Shown here piece after piece: positions 24,492-32,940 of a stretch of DNA of 64,000 nucleotides (within the stretch, counting starts at the first letter, position 1; every line of letters starts with the position of its first letter). The position numbers and the translations under genes were made by a program. Location: the NCBI GenBank assembly GCA_035315065.1, contig DATFYM010000022.1, positions 1 to 64,000 on the forward strand, in the 5' to 3' direction. The notes beneath the pieces are model-generated. The model was not told the DNA's origin and made no database searches. It saw nothing but the letters and a program-made list of their open reading frames with translations. This stretch comes from DATFYM01 sp035315065. GTDB lineage: Bacteria; Acidobacteriota; Terriglobia; UBA7540.

Positions 24492-25655
24492 ATGGGACCA
24501 CACACTCTCGACAGTTCAAGGCGGAAGCCTTTCTGGGATTTGCTGGCAGTCCTTTTAGCTGTACTCGCGGTTCTCGGCGCGCGCTTGGTCGCTCAATCCC
24601 GCCCGGATGGGACGCAACAGGAAAAGCCCGCGCCGCAAAGTCTGTCCGTTCCGGGGCCGGTGGTGAATGGAACTCCGGACGATCCGCTCCGCGACCCGCG
24701 CGAAGTGCACCTGCGCCACGTCAAGCAAATCACCTTCGGTGGACAGAATGCCGAGGCTTACTTCAGCTTCGATGGAAAAAGGTTGCTCTTTCAGTCTACC
24801 CGCCCGCCTTACTCGTGCGACCAGATGTTCATCATCAACGTCGACGGGTCCGACGTGCACCTGGTGTCGACCGGCAAGGGCAGGACCACCTGCGGCTACT
24901 TTTATCCGGATGGCAAGCACATCCTCTACTCGTCGACACATCTCTCCAGCCCCGACTGCCCGCCGCGCCCGGATTACTCGAAGGGCTACGTGTGGGGCGT
25001 CTATTCGTCCTTTCGCATCTTCTATGCCACGGACCGCGGCGAGATCCTGAAGCAACTGGCGCCGGCGCCCGGCTACAATGCCGAGTCGACGCTCTCCGGT
25101 GACGGCAAGAAAATCGCCTTCACCTCGTCGCGCGATGGCGATCTGGACCTTTACACCATGAACGCAGACGGCAGCGGCGTGCAGCGGCTTACTAACGTCC
25201 TCGGCTACGACGGCGGCCCGTTCTTTTCGCCCGACAGCCAGTGGATTGTCTATCGCGCCCATCACCCTGCCGGCGCGGAGGAAGTCGAGCGTTACAAATC
25301 GCTCCTGGCGCAAGACCTGGTCGAGCCCCTGCTGATGGACCTGTACGTGATGCGCGCCGACGGCTCCAACCAGCGCCAGATCACGCAATTGGGCGGCGCC
25401 AGCTTCGCCCCCTCGTTCTTCCCCGATAGCCGGCGGATCATCTTCGCCTCCAACTATGAATCACCCGGCACCAGCAATTTCGAACTGTACACCATCGATC
25501 GCGACGGTGGGGACGTGGAACGGGTGACCTTCACCGGTGGATTCCAGGCGTTTCCCATGTTCTCGCCCGACGGCCGGAAGCTGGTGTTTGCCTCCAGCCG
25601 CAACGCGAAGCAGCCGCACGAAATCAACATCTTCACGGCGGACTGGGTGCGCTGA
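24492..25655 (+). CDS. TolB-like WD40/PD40 beta-propeller protein, exported
   Basis: A 387-residue protein with an N-terminal membrane or signal segment (FWDLLAVLLAVLAVLGARLV). It has at least five PD40 repeats, recognisable by blades such as AYFSFDGKRLLFQSTR, CGYFYPDGKHILYSS, STLSGDGKKIAFTSSRDGD, PFFSPDSQWIVYRA and FPMFSPDGRKLVFASSR, each followed by an IxxVDGSD-type strand. This is a six- or seven-bladed propeller related to the C-terminal domain of TolB, probably a periplasmic scaffold or sensor, with no enzymatic motif seen. I prefer the ATG at 24492, which has AAGGAG upstream, over an in-frame ATG at 24468 without one. Confidence 0.85.
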   Translation: MGPHTLDSSRRKPFWDLLAVLLAVLAVLGARLVAQSRPDGTQQEKPAPQSLSVPGPVVNGTPDDPLRDPREVHLRHVKQITFGGQNAEAYFSFDGKRLLFQSTRPPYSCDQMFIINVDGSDVHLVSTGKGRTTCGYFYPDGKHILYSSTHLSSPDCPPRPDYSKGYVWGVYSSFRIFYATDRGEILKQLAPAPGYNAESTLSGDGKKIAFTSSRDGDLDLYTMNADGSGVQRLTNVLGYDGGPFFSPDSQWIVYRAHHPAGAEEVERYKSLLAQDLVEPLLMDLYVMRADGSNQRQITQLGGASFAPSFFPDSRRIIFASNYESPGTSNFELYTIDRDGGDVERVTFTGGFQAFPMFSPDGRKLVFASSRNAKQPHEINIFTADWVR

Positions 25656-25712
25656 AGAATTGCCGATTGGTCCTGAGCGAAGCGAAGGATTGTCGATTGA
25701 CGATTGCCAGAG
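25656..25712. repeat. Half element of family A with an inserted TCCTGAGCGAAGCGAAGGA
   Basis: AGAATTGCCGATTGG, then TCCTGAGCGAAGCGAAGGA, then TTGTCGATTGACGATTG. There is no matching right arm. The preceding gene's TGA stop abuts the first word. Confidence 0.7.
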
Positions 25713-25793
25713 GCCTTGGATTGATCGACGCGCTCTACGGCTCGTGCTCATTATGGCTAGCTAACTAGCTAGATGGCACGCAAGGAGACTTCG

Positions 25794-26555
25794 ATGACCG
25801 CGCGATTCGCAGGGAAGGTGGCGCTGATCACAGGTGGCAGCTCGGGAATCGGACGTACGACAGCGCTGGCGTTTGCGCGCGAAGGCGCTAAGGTGGTGAT
25901 CGGCAACCGCCGCGTCGACGAGGGCGAGACGACGCTGCGCATGATTCGCGAAGCGGGCGGCGAAGGCTTGCAGGTGAGGACGGACGTGACGAAAGCGGCC
26001 GACGTGGAGTCGCTGGTGGCGCGCGCCGTCGACATCTTCGGGCACATCGACTGCGCCTTCAACAACTCGGGTCTGACCGGGGCCATGGCTACCACCGCCG
26101 AATGCACGGAGGAGAACTGGGACACCATCATCGCGGTGAACTTGAAAGGCGTGTGGTTGGCGATGAAGTATGAGATCGCGCAGATGCTCAAGCAGGGCAG
26201 CGGCGCCATCGTGAACAATGCCTCGATCGCAGGACTTGTCGGTATGCGGGGCGGACCGGCGTATAGTGCGTCGAAAGGCGGCGTGATTCAACTCACGCGC
26301 ACGGCGGCGCTCGAGTACGCCAAGAAGGGCATTCGCGTCAACGCGGTGTGCCCGGGGTTCATCAGCACACCCATGACCGAGGCTCACACGAGCATCAAAC
26401 CGGAGCTGGAGGCGCAGATCGTCAAACTGCAACCCATGGGACGGCTGGGCACAGCGGAGGAAGTGGCGGAAGCAGTACTGTGGTTGTGTTCGGACGCCGC
26501 GTCGTTCGTCACCGGGCATCCGCTGGTGCTGGACGGCGGTCTGGTGGCGCAGTAA
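25794..26555 (+). CDS. Short-chain dehydrogenase/reductase (glucose 1-dehydrogenase-like SDR)
   Basis: A 253-residue classical SDR, NAD(P)-dependent. The cofactor motif is ITGGSSGIG (TGxxxGxG). The NNSG motif follows, and the catalytic Ser-Tyr-Lys set appears as NNASIAG and YSASKGG. The C-terminal part IRVNAVCPGFISTPM and FVTGHPLVLDGG is typical of the glucose dehydrogenase/3-oxoacyl reductase type. The ATG at 25794 has AAGGAG seven bases upstream. The substrate cannot be predicted. Single gene; octad-word element downstream. Confidence 0.93.
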   Translation: MTARFAGKVALITGGSSGIGRTTALAFAREGAKVVIGNRRVDEGETTLRMIREAGGEGLQVRTDVTKAADVESLVARAVDIFGHIDCAFNNSGLTGAMATTAECTEENWDTIIAVNLKGVWLAMKYEIAQMLKQGSGAIVNNASIAGLVGMRGGPAYSASKGGVIQLTRTAALEYAKKGIRVNAVCPGFISTPMTEAHTSIKPELEAQIVKLQPMGRLGTAEEVAEAVLWLCSDAASFVTGHPLVLDGGLVAQ

Positions 26556-26577
26556 CCCATCGACCTTGAAGGTGTGA

Positions 26578-26690
26578 AAATTAAACACAGAGGCACCGAG
26601 ACACAGAGAAAAGAATAGAATCACATGGAAATGTCTTTTGTTTCCTAACGCTCCCCATTCTTCTCTGCGCCTCTGTGTCTCTGTGCTGGA
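26578..26690. repeat. Octad-word palindromic element, family I, copy 3
   Basis: The left arm ACACAGAGGCACCGAGACAC and the right arm CTCTGCGCCTCTGTGTCTCT have an 8-base period. The spacer (ATCACATGGAAATGTC, TTTCCTAACGCTCCCC) matches the copy at 18005-18117. It lies between the convergent SDR and korB genes. Confidence 0.82.
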
Positions 26691-26735
26691 AGCGTTTTGG
26701 CAATCATCTCACCGTTTGCCCGACCAGGGGCTGTC

Positions 26736-27785
26736 CTAGCGGAGACTTTCCATCACCTCATCGAGCACGCTCTTGGGCGGGCGCACCCTCGACTCGGGCA
26801 GCGTCGCCAGGGGCTCGTCCACCAGGTTCAACTGATCGATGAAGCTCTCGCGTTTGGTATCCACGTAAAAGAGGCCGGTGACTACTTCCTCTTTGTCGTG
26901 GGCCTCCCCCAGCACCCGCAGGGCCTCGCTCTTGTTGGTCGGATTATAGTCGCTATTCAGCTTCTTCAGCAGCAGGCGCGAACCGTCGTGCATGGTGATT
27001 TCGGTGGTGGTGCCGGGATCGTAGTCCACCGTGATGTCGTCGAAAAAAGGAACAAAGCTCACATCCTCGATCGGCGATTCGTGGTCCTTCACGTAGCTGT
27101 AACTCTTGGTGGACCCCTCGTGATCGTTAAAGGTGACGCACGGCGAGATCACGTCGAGCATCGCGGTGCCGTGGTGGGCGACGGCGCCTTCGATCAGCGC
27201 CAGGAGTTGTCGCTTGTCACCCGAGAACGAGCGAGCCACATAGGTGGCGCCCAGCAGGATGGCAAGCGCGCAGGTATCGATGGCCGGAAGGTCGTTGATC
27301 ACTCCCGTCTTCAGCTTCGATCCGAGGTCCGCGGTGGCGGAAAACTGGCCTTTGGTGAGGCCGTAGACGCCGTTATCCTCGATGATGTAAATGATCGGCA
27401 GGTTCCGCCGCATCAGGTGAACGAATTGCCCGATGCCGATCGAGGCCGAGTCGCCATCGCCGCTCACCCCCACGGCGATCAACTTGTGATTGGCCAGCAC
27501 GGTGCCGGTGGCCACCGACGGCATGCGGCCATGCACCGCGTTGAAGCCGTAAGAGGTACGCAGGAAGTACGCCGGGCTCTTGGAGGAGCAGCCAATGCCC
27601 GAAAGCTTGGCCACGCGATGCGGCTCCACGCCCATCTCGTAGAACGCCTCGATGATGCGCTCGCTGATCGCATTGTGCCCGCAACCGGCGCACAGCGTCG
27701 TCTTGTTGCCTTTGTAGTCGGCCTGCTCGAGTCCAATTCGGTTGACTTTTCTCGGCGGAGCCGGAGGAACGGTTGTCGTTGCCAT
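26736..27785 (-). CDS. korB: 2-oxoacid:ferredoxin oxidoreductase, beta subunit
   Basis: Thiamine-diphosphate-binding subunit of an oxidoreductase that oxidatively decarboxylates a 2-oxoacid (2-oxoglutarate most likely) to acyl-CoA and reduces ferredoxin, a step of the TCA cycle in many anaerobes and Acidobacteriota. The 349-residue protein has LCAGCGHNAISERI and IGCSSKSPAYF, with cluster-ligand cysteines; the TPP motif GVSGDGDSASIG; and IIEDNGVYGLTKGQ, completing it. It starts one base after the korA stop, so the two genes are translationally linked. Assignment to 2-oxoglutarate rather than pyruvate rests on overall resemblance to KorB. Confidence 0.92.
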   Translation of the reverse strand: MATTTVPPAPPRKVNRIGLEQADYKGNKTTLCAGCGHNAISERIIEAFYEMGVEPHRVAKLSGIGCSSKSPAYFLRTSYGFNAVHGRMPSVATGTVLANHKLIAVGVSGDGDSASIGIGQFVHLMRRNLPIIYIIEDNGVYGLTKGQFSATADLGSKLKTGVINDLPAIDTCALAILLGATYVARSFSGDKRQLLALIEGAVAHHGTAMLDVISPCVTFNDHEGSTKSYSYVKDHESPIEDVSFVPFFDDITVDYDPGTTTEITMHDGSRLLLKKLNSDYNPTNKSEALRVLGEAHDKEEVVTGLFYVDTKRESFIDQLNLVDEPLATLPESRVRPPKSVLDEVMESLR

Positions 27786-27786
27786 C

Positions 27787-29688
27787 TTATGCTTGCACCT
27801 CCTGAGGTGTATTGCTGTCGACGCCGGGCGCGGCTGCCGGGGCGATCCCCCCGATCTCCTGCGTCAGAATCGAATCCGTGGTGCTGCGCGCGTCGATGGG
27901 CAGCCCGTCGTAGTGCAGGACGCTGCGAAGCTTCCCAATTAGTTCCGGTTCCAGGTCCAGCCGCAGCAAACCCAAGAGCTGGGCGTCGCGGTTCTGCTCC
28001 ACCACGTAGACCCGCTGGTGCCGCCGGATGAAATCGGTGACCTCGCGGTTGAAAGGATAACCCCGCACGCGGCAATAGCCGGCCTCGATGTTCTGTTCGC
28101 GCCGGAGTTGATCGAGGGTTTCCACCACCGCCCAATGGCTGGTGCCATAGGCCAGGATGCCGATTCCGTCCTTTCCGCTCTCTTGGATCTCGGGTCCCGG
28201 CGCCAGGCGCACAGCGGTCTCCCACTTGCGGGCGAGGCGGTCCATATTGTTCACATAGACCGCCGGCTTTTCGCTGTAAATGGCCCGCTCGTCGTGGCCG
28301 CTGCCGCGCGTGAAGTATCCTGCCGCCGGATGCTTGGTGCCGGGCAAGGTACGATAGCCGATGCCGTCGCCATCCACGTCCTTGTAGCGCTGGAAACCGC
28401 CGAGGCGATCCAGGTCCTCATCGTTGAGCACCTTGCCGCGCCGGATGGGCTTCTCCGGGTACGGGAAGGGGTCCGACATCCACACGTTCATGCCCAGGTC
28501 GAGATCGCACATCACAAAGACCGGGGTCTGAAGTTCCTCCGCCAGGTCGAAGGCCTGGATGGCCATGGTGAAGCACTCGCTCACCGAGCAGGGGAACAGC
28601 AGGGGATGCTTGGTATCGCCGTGCGAGAGCAGCGCGGTGGAGAGGATGTCTCCCTGCGCCGTGCGCGTGGGCAGGCCGGTGGAGGGGCCGACGCGCTGGA
28701 TATCGAAGATCACTCCCGGCACTTCGGCGTAATAGCCTAGCCCGATGAATTCCGCCATCAGCGAGATGCCGGGTCCGGCGGTGGCCGTCATGGCGCGCGC
28801 CCCCGCCCATCCGGCGCCCACCACCATGCCGATAGCCGCCAGTTCGTCCTCGGCCTGCACAATCGCAAAGGTGGCCTTCTTGGTTTCCGGGTCGATGCGG
28901 TAACGCTTCATGTACTCGATTAGCGTCTCGCAAAGCGAGGAAGAGGGCGTAATGGGGTACCAGGTCACCACCGTCACGCCGGCAAACATGGCGCCCAGCG
29001 CTGCCGCGGCGTTGCCCTCAATCATGATCTTGCCCTCGTTGAGGTTCATCCGTTCCAGCCAGAAGTGGTCCTGCTTCGGCATGCTCTTGTTGGCGTACTC
29101 CCATCCGGCCTTCACGGCCGCGAAGTTGAGGTCCGCCGCCTTCACTTTCTTCTTGAACTGCTTGCGCAGCGCTTTCTCCACGTCGCCCATGTCCACGTTC
29201 AGCAGCTTGGCCACCACCCCCACGTAGATCATGTTGCGGACGAGTTTGCGCAGCTTGGCATCGGGGCAGACCGGCCCTACCAGCTTGTCAAACGGCACGG
29301 GGTAGAACAGCAGGTCGTCGCGGTACTTCTTCACGTCCAGGCGCTCGTCGTAGACCACGGCCGCGCCGGAATCGAGCGCGCGCACGTCCTCTTCCACCGT
29401 CTCCGCGTTCATCGCCACCAGCAGATCGATTTCCTTGCGGCGGCCGATGTACCCGTACTTCGAGGCCCGGATGGTGAACCAGGTGGGAAGTCCCGCAATG
29501 TTGGAAGGAAACAGGTTCTTGCCGGAAACCGGAATCCCCATCCGGAAAATCGCGCGCAGCAGCACCATGTTGGACGTCTGGCTGCCGGAGCCGTTCACCG
29601 TCGCCACCTGGATACTCATGTCGTTGACGATCAACTGCGATTCGGCAGGCGATTCCGCCTCACCGGTTAACACTTGAGTAGTTGCCAT
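27787..29688 (-). CDS. korA: 2-oxoacid:ferredoxin oxidoreductase, fused gamma-alpha subunit
   Basis: A 633-residue subunit in which the gamma domain (about residues 25-190; GSGSQTSNMVLLRAIFRMGI, then FPSNIAGLPTWFTIRAS) precedes the alpha domain (YPITPSSSLCETLIEY, GAGWAGARAMTATAGPGISL, then STGLPTRTAQGD). These are the pyrimidine-binding and CoA-proximal parts of the KorA family. It forms the heterodimer with KorB. The ATG at 29688 follows AAGGAG at a normal distance; a start six codons upstream lacks this. The operon ends with korB. No adjacent ferredoxin gene is visible. Confidence 0.92.
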   Translation of the reverse strand: MATTQVLTGEAESPAESQLIVNDMSIQVATVNGSGSQTSNMVLLRAIFRMGIPVSGKNLFPSNIAGLPTWFTIRASKYGYIGRRKEIDLLVAMNAETVEEDVRALDSGAAVVYDERLDVKKYRDDLLFYPVPFDKLVGPVCPDAKLRKLVRNMIYVGVVAKLLNVDMGDVEKALRKQFKKKVKAADLNFAAVKAGWEYANKSMPKQDHFWLERMNLNEGKIMIEGNAAAALGAMFAGVTVVTWYPITPSSSLCETLIEYMKRYRIDPETKKATFAIVQAEDELAAIGMVVGAGWAGARAMTATAGPGISLMAEFIGLGYYAEVPGVIFDIQRVGPSTGLPTRTAQGDILSTALLSHGDTKHPLLFPCSVSECFTMAIQAFDLAEELQTPVFVMCDLDLGMNVWMSDPFPYPEKPIRRGKVLNDEDLDRLGGFQRYKDVDGDGIGYRTLPGTKHPAAGYFTRGSGHDERAIYSEKPAVYVNNMDRLARKWETAVRLAPGPEIQESGKDGIGILAYGTSHWAVVETLDQLRREQNIEAGYCRVRGYPFNREVTDFIRRHQRVYVVEQNRDAQLLGLLRLDLEPELIGKLRSVLHYDGLPIDARSTTDSILTQEIGGIAPAAAPGVDSNTPQEVQA

Positions 29689-29897
29689 GTCACTCCTTGA
29701 GGCCAAATCCCCTCGTGCGACGAGCTCGTCAGGCGAGACCAGACGCTGGCAGGGTTCCTTCCCCCGAATATTTATTATAGCAAACAGTCACCCGATTTTT
29801 CAGCCTTTCACTTCCATTCCAAGTCCTCTCCGGCATCGAGCCGACGTTGCGGCGATGCGCCCGAACACCGAGCGCCCTTGGCTTCGAAATCTTCCCC

Positions 29898-30359
29898 TCA
29901 CTGGCCACTGCTTTTGAAGCCACTGCGAAGAAGTGGGTTGGTGACCCGGAGGAACTTGAACTGATGAAAATCCGTATCAGCGGTGCGGATATCGGTGATT
30001 CCATGTTCCCTCATGACCGCAGCGATGTGCAAATCGTGAAACCGGGTGCCCGCCATGTGCGGATATTCGCGCACGAGTTCGTCGATGACCTCCGCGTGGC
30101 GCTCCGTCTCGGCCAGGATCTCGAAGGAAGGGAAGGCTCGCAGCGTTTGGACGAAATCCCAGGACTCGGAGAAGGATGGTGGATGCGCAAAGGCCGACCG
30201 CTGCGTGCTGACGCTCAGGAATTCATAAACAATCGACCATGTGACGCACCAGGGCTCGGCGGACGAGCCCCACTCCTGCACCAGATTCTGAGCCTGGGCA
30301 TGCCCGTGACACTCCCGAATAAACGCGTAGACCAGCAGATTCGTGTCAACCACGAACAC
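29898..30359 (-). CDS. vapC: PIN-domain ribonuclease toxin (VapC-like)
   Basis: A 153-residue PIN-domain protein. The N-terminus FVVDTNLLVYAFIREC carries the first catalytic Asp. TWSIVYEFLSVST holds the conserved Glu, and FHDLHIAAVMREHGI with RTADTDFHQF provides the later acidic residues. It begins two bases after the stop of the upstream antitoxin gene and is co-transcribed with it. This is the second of three VapBC-like modules in the window. It lies between korAB and larE, away from the accessory block at 5-13 kb. Confidence 0.88.
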   Translation of the reverse strand: MFVVDTNLLVYAFIRECHGHAQAQNLVQEWGSSAEPWCVTWSIVYEFLSVSTQRSAFAHPPSFSESWDFVQTLRAFPSFEILAETERHAEVIDELVREYPHMAGTRFHDLHIAAVMREHGITDIRTADTDFHQFKFLRVTNPLLRSGFKSSGQ

Positions 30360-30361
30360 AG

Positions 30362-30634
30362 TCAGCCCTTCTTCTCAGAATTCTTCAAGTCACGGTATAG
30401 CCTGAGTCGATCCAGATCGAGCACGCGGTATATCTCGTCGCGACTAGTGAGGTCAATCAGAGGCGGGCCGGCGCTGAAGCTAGGCAGACGAGGCAGGCGC
30501 TTGGGCTTCGGCCGCCCTTGCAGCCCCTGGCGCAGGTATTCGGTGGCAAGTTCGGAGAGGGTCGTATTCCGCTCCACGGCACGCTTCTTCAGGTCGCGAA
30601 AGACAGGGTCGGGAATTATAAGAGTCGTCTTCAT
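30362..30634 (-). CDS. vapB: Ribbon-helix-helix antitoxin of the second vapBC module
   Basis: A 90-residue antitoxin, MKTTLIIPDPVFRDLKKRAV, then ERNTTLSELATEYLRQGLQG: an N-terminal ribbon-helix-helix of the CopG/VapB type followed by a basic, Pro-rich linker and a toxin-binding tail. I start it at 30634; the longer frame to 30739 runs through promoter and repeat DNA. A good promoter (TTGACA, 17 bases, TATGGT) ends only seven bases before this ATG, so the mRNA is predicted to be leaderless. A perfect palindrome overlaps the -10 and the start codon, the expected place for autorepression. Confidence 0.85.
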   Translation of the reverse strand: MKTTLIIPDPVFRDLKKRAVERNTTLSELATEYLRQGLQGRPKPKRLPRLPSFSAGPPLIDLTSRDEIYRVLDLDRLRLYRDLKNSEKKG

Positions 30635-30647
30635 ATGGAAAACCATA
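30634..30647 (-). promoter_or_regulatory. Operator palindrome TATGG-AAAA-CCATA over the -10 and start codon of vapBC
   Basis: A perfect inverted repeat of five-base arms around four A (plus strand). It contains the -10 hexamer and overlaps the antitoxin ATG. Ribbon-helix-helix antitoxins commonly bind such short palindromes. Confidence 0.55.
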
Positions 30648-30670
30648 CGCCACATAAGGAAAAATGTCAA
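30642..30670 (-). promoter_or_regulatory. Sigma70-type promoter of the second vapBC module
   Basis: On the minus strand TTGACA (30670-30665) and TATGGT (30647-30642) are separated by 17 bases. The -35 is a consensus match. The predicted start of transcription falls at or next to the ATG at 30634. Confidence 0.65.
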
Positions 30671-30686
30671 CGGGACTAAGTGTCTA

Positions 30687-30745
30687 GTAACTGAGACTCC
30701 TGAAAACTGAGAACTAACTGAAAACTTAGCACTGAGCACTTGGTA
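30687..30745. repeat. Heptad words, family C, single arm
   Basis: Tandem words of the type AACTGAG, ACTGAAA and ACTTAGC upstream of vapBC, related to the hairpin at 755-857. No opposing arm is visible. Confidence 0.6.
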
Positions 30746-30840
30746 CGAATTAGGTCGGTGAGAATAAGCGAGACAGGAACGCTGCCTTCTGCCTTCCGCC
30801 TTCCGTCCCCTGTGTTATTCTGAGGACGGGCAATCGAACC

Positions 30841-31662
30841 ATGACCGAACTTGAGCTCAAGCAGCAGCGGCTTCACGACGAGTTGGGCAGGCTGCCCTCG
30901 CTCCTCGTTGCCTACTCGGGCGGCGTGGATTCTGCTTACCTCGCCCACGCGGCATACCAAGCGCTGGGCGGCCGGATGCTAGCCGTCACCGCGCTGAGCG
31001 CGAGTTACTCGGCGTTGGACCGGAAGGAAGCAGAGCGGTGCGCTCAGCGGGCCGCCTTCCCCCACCAGTTCATCACCACCGACGAGCTGAATGATCCCGA
31101 TTACCAGGCTAACAACCCCGATCGCTGCTACTTCTGCAAGGACGAACTCTTCCGCAAGCTGGACGAAATGGCGGCGCAGCGCGGATTCGCGGCGGTCGCC
31201 TACGGCGTGAACGTGGACGACCAGGGCGACTGGCGTCCCGGCCAGCGCGCCGCACGCGAGCATCAGGTGCTGACGCCGCTGCTCGACGCTGGGCTGACCA
31301 AGGTGGAGATTCGAGAGTTGGCGCGCGGCGCCCAACTTCCGGTGTGGGACCGGCCGGCCTCGGCGTGCCTCTCGTCGCGGATCGCCTACGGCATTCCGGT
31401 GACGCCGGAGCGGCTGGCGGTGGTGGAGAAGGGCGAAGAAGCGGTGCGGGCGCTGGGCTTCCGCCACTTCCGCGTGCGCCATCACGATAAGCTGGTGAGG
31501 CTGGAGATCGCGCCCGCGGAATTGCCGCGCGCCCTCACGCCGGAAATGGCGCAGAAGTTGGTGGAGATATTCAAGCCCCTGGGATTTGCTTTCGTCACCC
31601 TGGACCTAGAGGGGTACCGCCAGGGTTCATTTAACTCCGCTCTGATCGAGATCAAACGATGA
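30841..31662 (+). CDS. larE: ATP-dependent sulfur-transfer protein LarE
   Basis: A 273-residue PP-loop enzyme of the LarE family. LarE adenylates and then thiolates P2CMN in synthesis of the nickel-pincer nucleotide cofactor of lactate racemase. The PP-loop SGGVDSAY is at 26-33. Cysteines are present at 96 and 99 (NPDRCYFCKDELF) and at 176 (PASACLSSRIAYG). C176 aligns by position with the sacrificial Cys of the Lactobacillus enzyme. The extra CxxC suggests the three-cysteine type that binds a 4Fe-4S cluster and can turn over with external sulfide. No larA, larB or larC lies nearby, so the target cofactor enzyme is elsewhere or different. The ATG at 30841 is conventional. Confidence 0.9.
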   Translation: MTELELKQQRLHDELGRLPSLLVAYSGGVDSAYLAHAAYQALGGRMLAVTALSASYSALDRKEAERCAQRAAFPHQFITTDELNDPDYQANNPDRCYFCKDELFRKLDEMAAQRGFAAVAYGVNVDDQGDWRPGQRAAREHQVLTPLLDAGLTKVEIRELARGAQLPVWDRPASACLSSRIAYGIPVTPERLAVVEKGEEAVRALGFRHFRVRHHDKLVRLEIAPAELPRALTPEMAQKLVEIFKPLGFAFVTLDLEGYRQGSFNSALIEIKR

Positions 31663-31845
31663 TGGCCCGTTCGCCCAAGCCCACGCGTTCTTTGCCTTTG
31701 GCGGAGAAGCCGAAGGAGCGGGAGAGGCAACTGGCGCGCCTGTAACGTTGTGAATCGCAGTCGCGACATTCGTGCCGTCGAGCGCGAGTTCGACGCCATA
31801 GAAGAAGGCGTAGGGGAACCGTGGGATGAACCGACGCCGAGGTGA
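31659..31845 (+). pseudogene. Possible broken small gene after larE
   Basis: A 28-codon frame overlaps the larE stop (ATGATGG) and reads RSPKPTRSLPLAEKPKERE. It ends at a TAA. In the next frame, from a GTG at 31750, a 31-codon stretch reads NRSRDIRAVEREFDAIEEGV, then GEPWDEPTPR. Both halves look protein-like, so one +1 shift may have split a protein of about 60 residues. No family is recognised. The remaining bases to 31998 hold no gene. Confidence 0.3.
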
Positions 31846-31998
31846 GGCTTGGTGGGTACGACTCTATGTTTGGGCGCTCGTAGAGGCCGGCTTTAGCCGG
31901 GCATCTTCTGGAGTTCAAGATGCCGTCCTAAAGGGCGCCGCTACGAAGACCGCCCGGGACCCGAGTTTTTCAGGAACCCTCTGGACCAGGGGATGCAT

Positions 31999-32940
31999 AT
32001 GGTTAACTTGCGGTGGTGCTTGAGTGTAGGGTGTATTGCGATGGTCGTTCTCAGCTTGGCGGGCGGGTCCGCTCAAGCTCAGACGCGAACCATCGCCGAG
32101 CGGCTCGGTTATCCGGCCGACGCCAAGCTGGTGATCCTCCATGCCGACGATCTTGCCGTGGCCCACTCCGTGGATATGGCGGCCTTCGTTGCGCTCGATC
32201 AGAAGGCGGTGAGTTCGGCGAGCATCATGGTTCCCTGCCCGTGGCTCACTGAGGTGGCCGCGTACGCCAAGGCCCACCCCGAGGCCGACCTGGGGCTGCA
32301 CCTCACCCTCACCAGCGAGTGGAAGACTTACCGCTGGGGTCCGGTGGCCCCCAAGGACCAGGTCCCGAGCCTACTCGACCCCGACGGATACTTTTACGCC
32401 GACGCGTTCCCCGCCGCCTCGCACGCCAAGCCGGAAGAAGCGGAGCGCGAGATTCGCGCCCAGATCGACCTGGCGATGAAGATGGGCATCCACCCCACGC
32501 ACCTCGATATGCACATGGGAACGCTGGCCGCGACGCCGGAGCTTTACGCCACGCTGGTGAAGGTGGGGCACGAGTATCACCTGCCGTTCCTGGCGGTGCA
32601 CGTGAACGACGCGCGCAACGCCATGATGTCGCTGCTCTCGCCCAGCGACGTCATCCTCGACTCGCTGGTGATGTTCAATCCCGGCGTGCCGCCAGACCAG
32701 TGGACGGCGTCCTACATCAAGGCGCTCGGGTCCATCAAGCCGGGTCTTCACTACCTTATCGTTCACCTCGGCCACGACGATGCCGAACTCCAGGCCGTCA
32801 CCGTGGGTCATCCCGACTACGGGTCCGCTTGGCGGCAACGCGACTTCAACGCCGTCACCAGCCCGGAGTTTAAGCGCGCGCTGGAAGAGAATCACATCAT
32901 TCTGGTGGGGTGGAAGGACCTGAGAAGAATTGCCGATTGA
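31999..32940 (+). CDS. ChbG/HpnK (YdjC)-family deacetylase, exported
   Basis: A 313-residue metal-dependent carbohydrate deacetylase of the ChbG/YdjC family. The N-terminal signal peptide ends SLAGGSAQA. The catalytic fold shows LVILHADDLAVAHSVD with the Asp pair, ADLGLHLTLTSEW, and HPTHLDMHMG with metal-binding histidines. Near the end comes LIVHLGHDDAE. Family members remove N-acetyl groups from chito-oligosaccharides or related sugars; an exported version fits degradation of environmental polymers. AGGGG six bases before the ATG at 31999 supports that start. The final Arg-Ile-Ala-Asp-stop lies inside a heptad-word repeat. Confidence 0.82.
   Translation: MVNLRWCLSVGCIAMVVLSLAGGSAQAQTRTIAERLGYPADAKLVILHADDLAVAHSVDMAAFVALDQKAVSSASIMVPCPWLTEVAAYAKAHPEADLGLHLTLTSEWKTYRWGPVAPKDQVPSLLDPDGYFYADAFPAASHAKPEEAEREIRAQIDLAMKMGIHPTHLDMHMGTLAATPELYATLVKVGHEYHLPFLAVHVNDARNAMMSLLSPSDVILDSLVMFNPGVPPDQWTASYIKALGSIKPGLHYLIVHLGHDDAELQAVTVGHPDYGSAWRQRDFNAVTSPEFKRALEENHIILVGWKDLRRIAD

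Noticed and set aside
26697..28031. A 444-codon plus-strand open frame
   Set aside because: Antisense to korB and the 3' part of korA.
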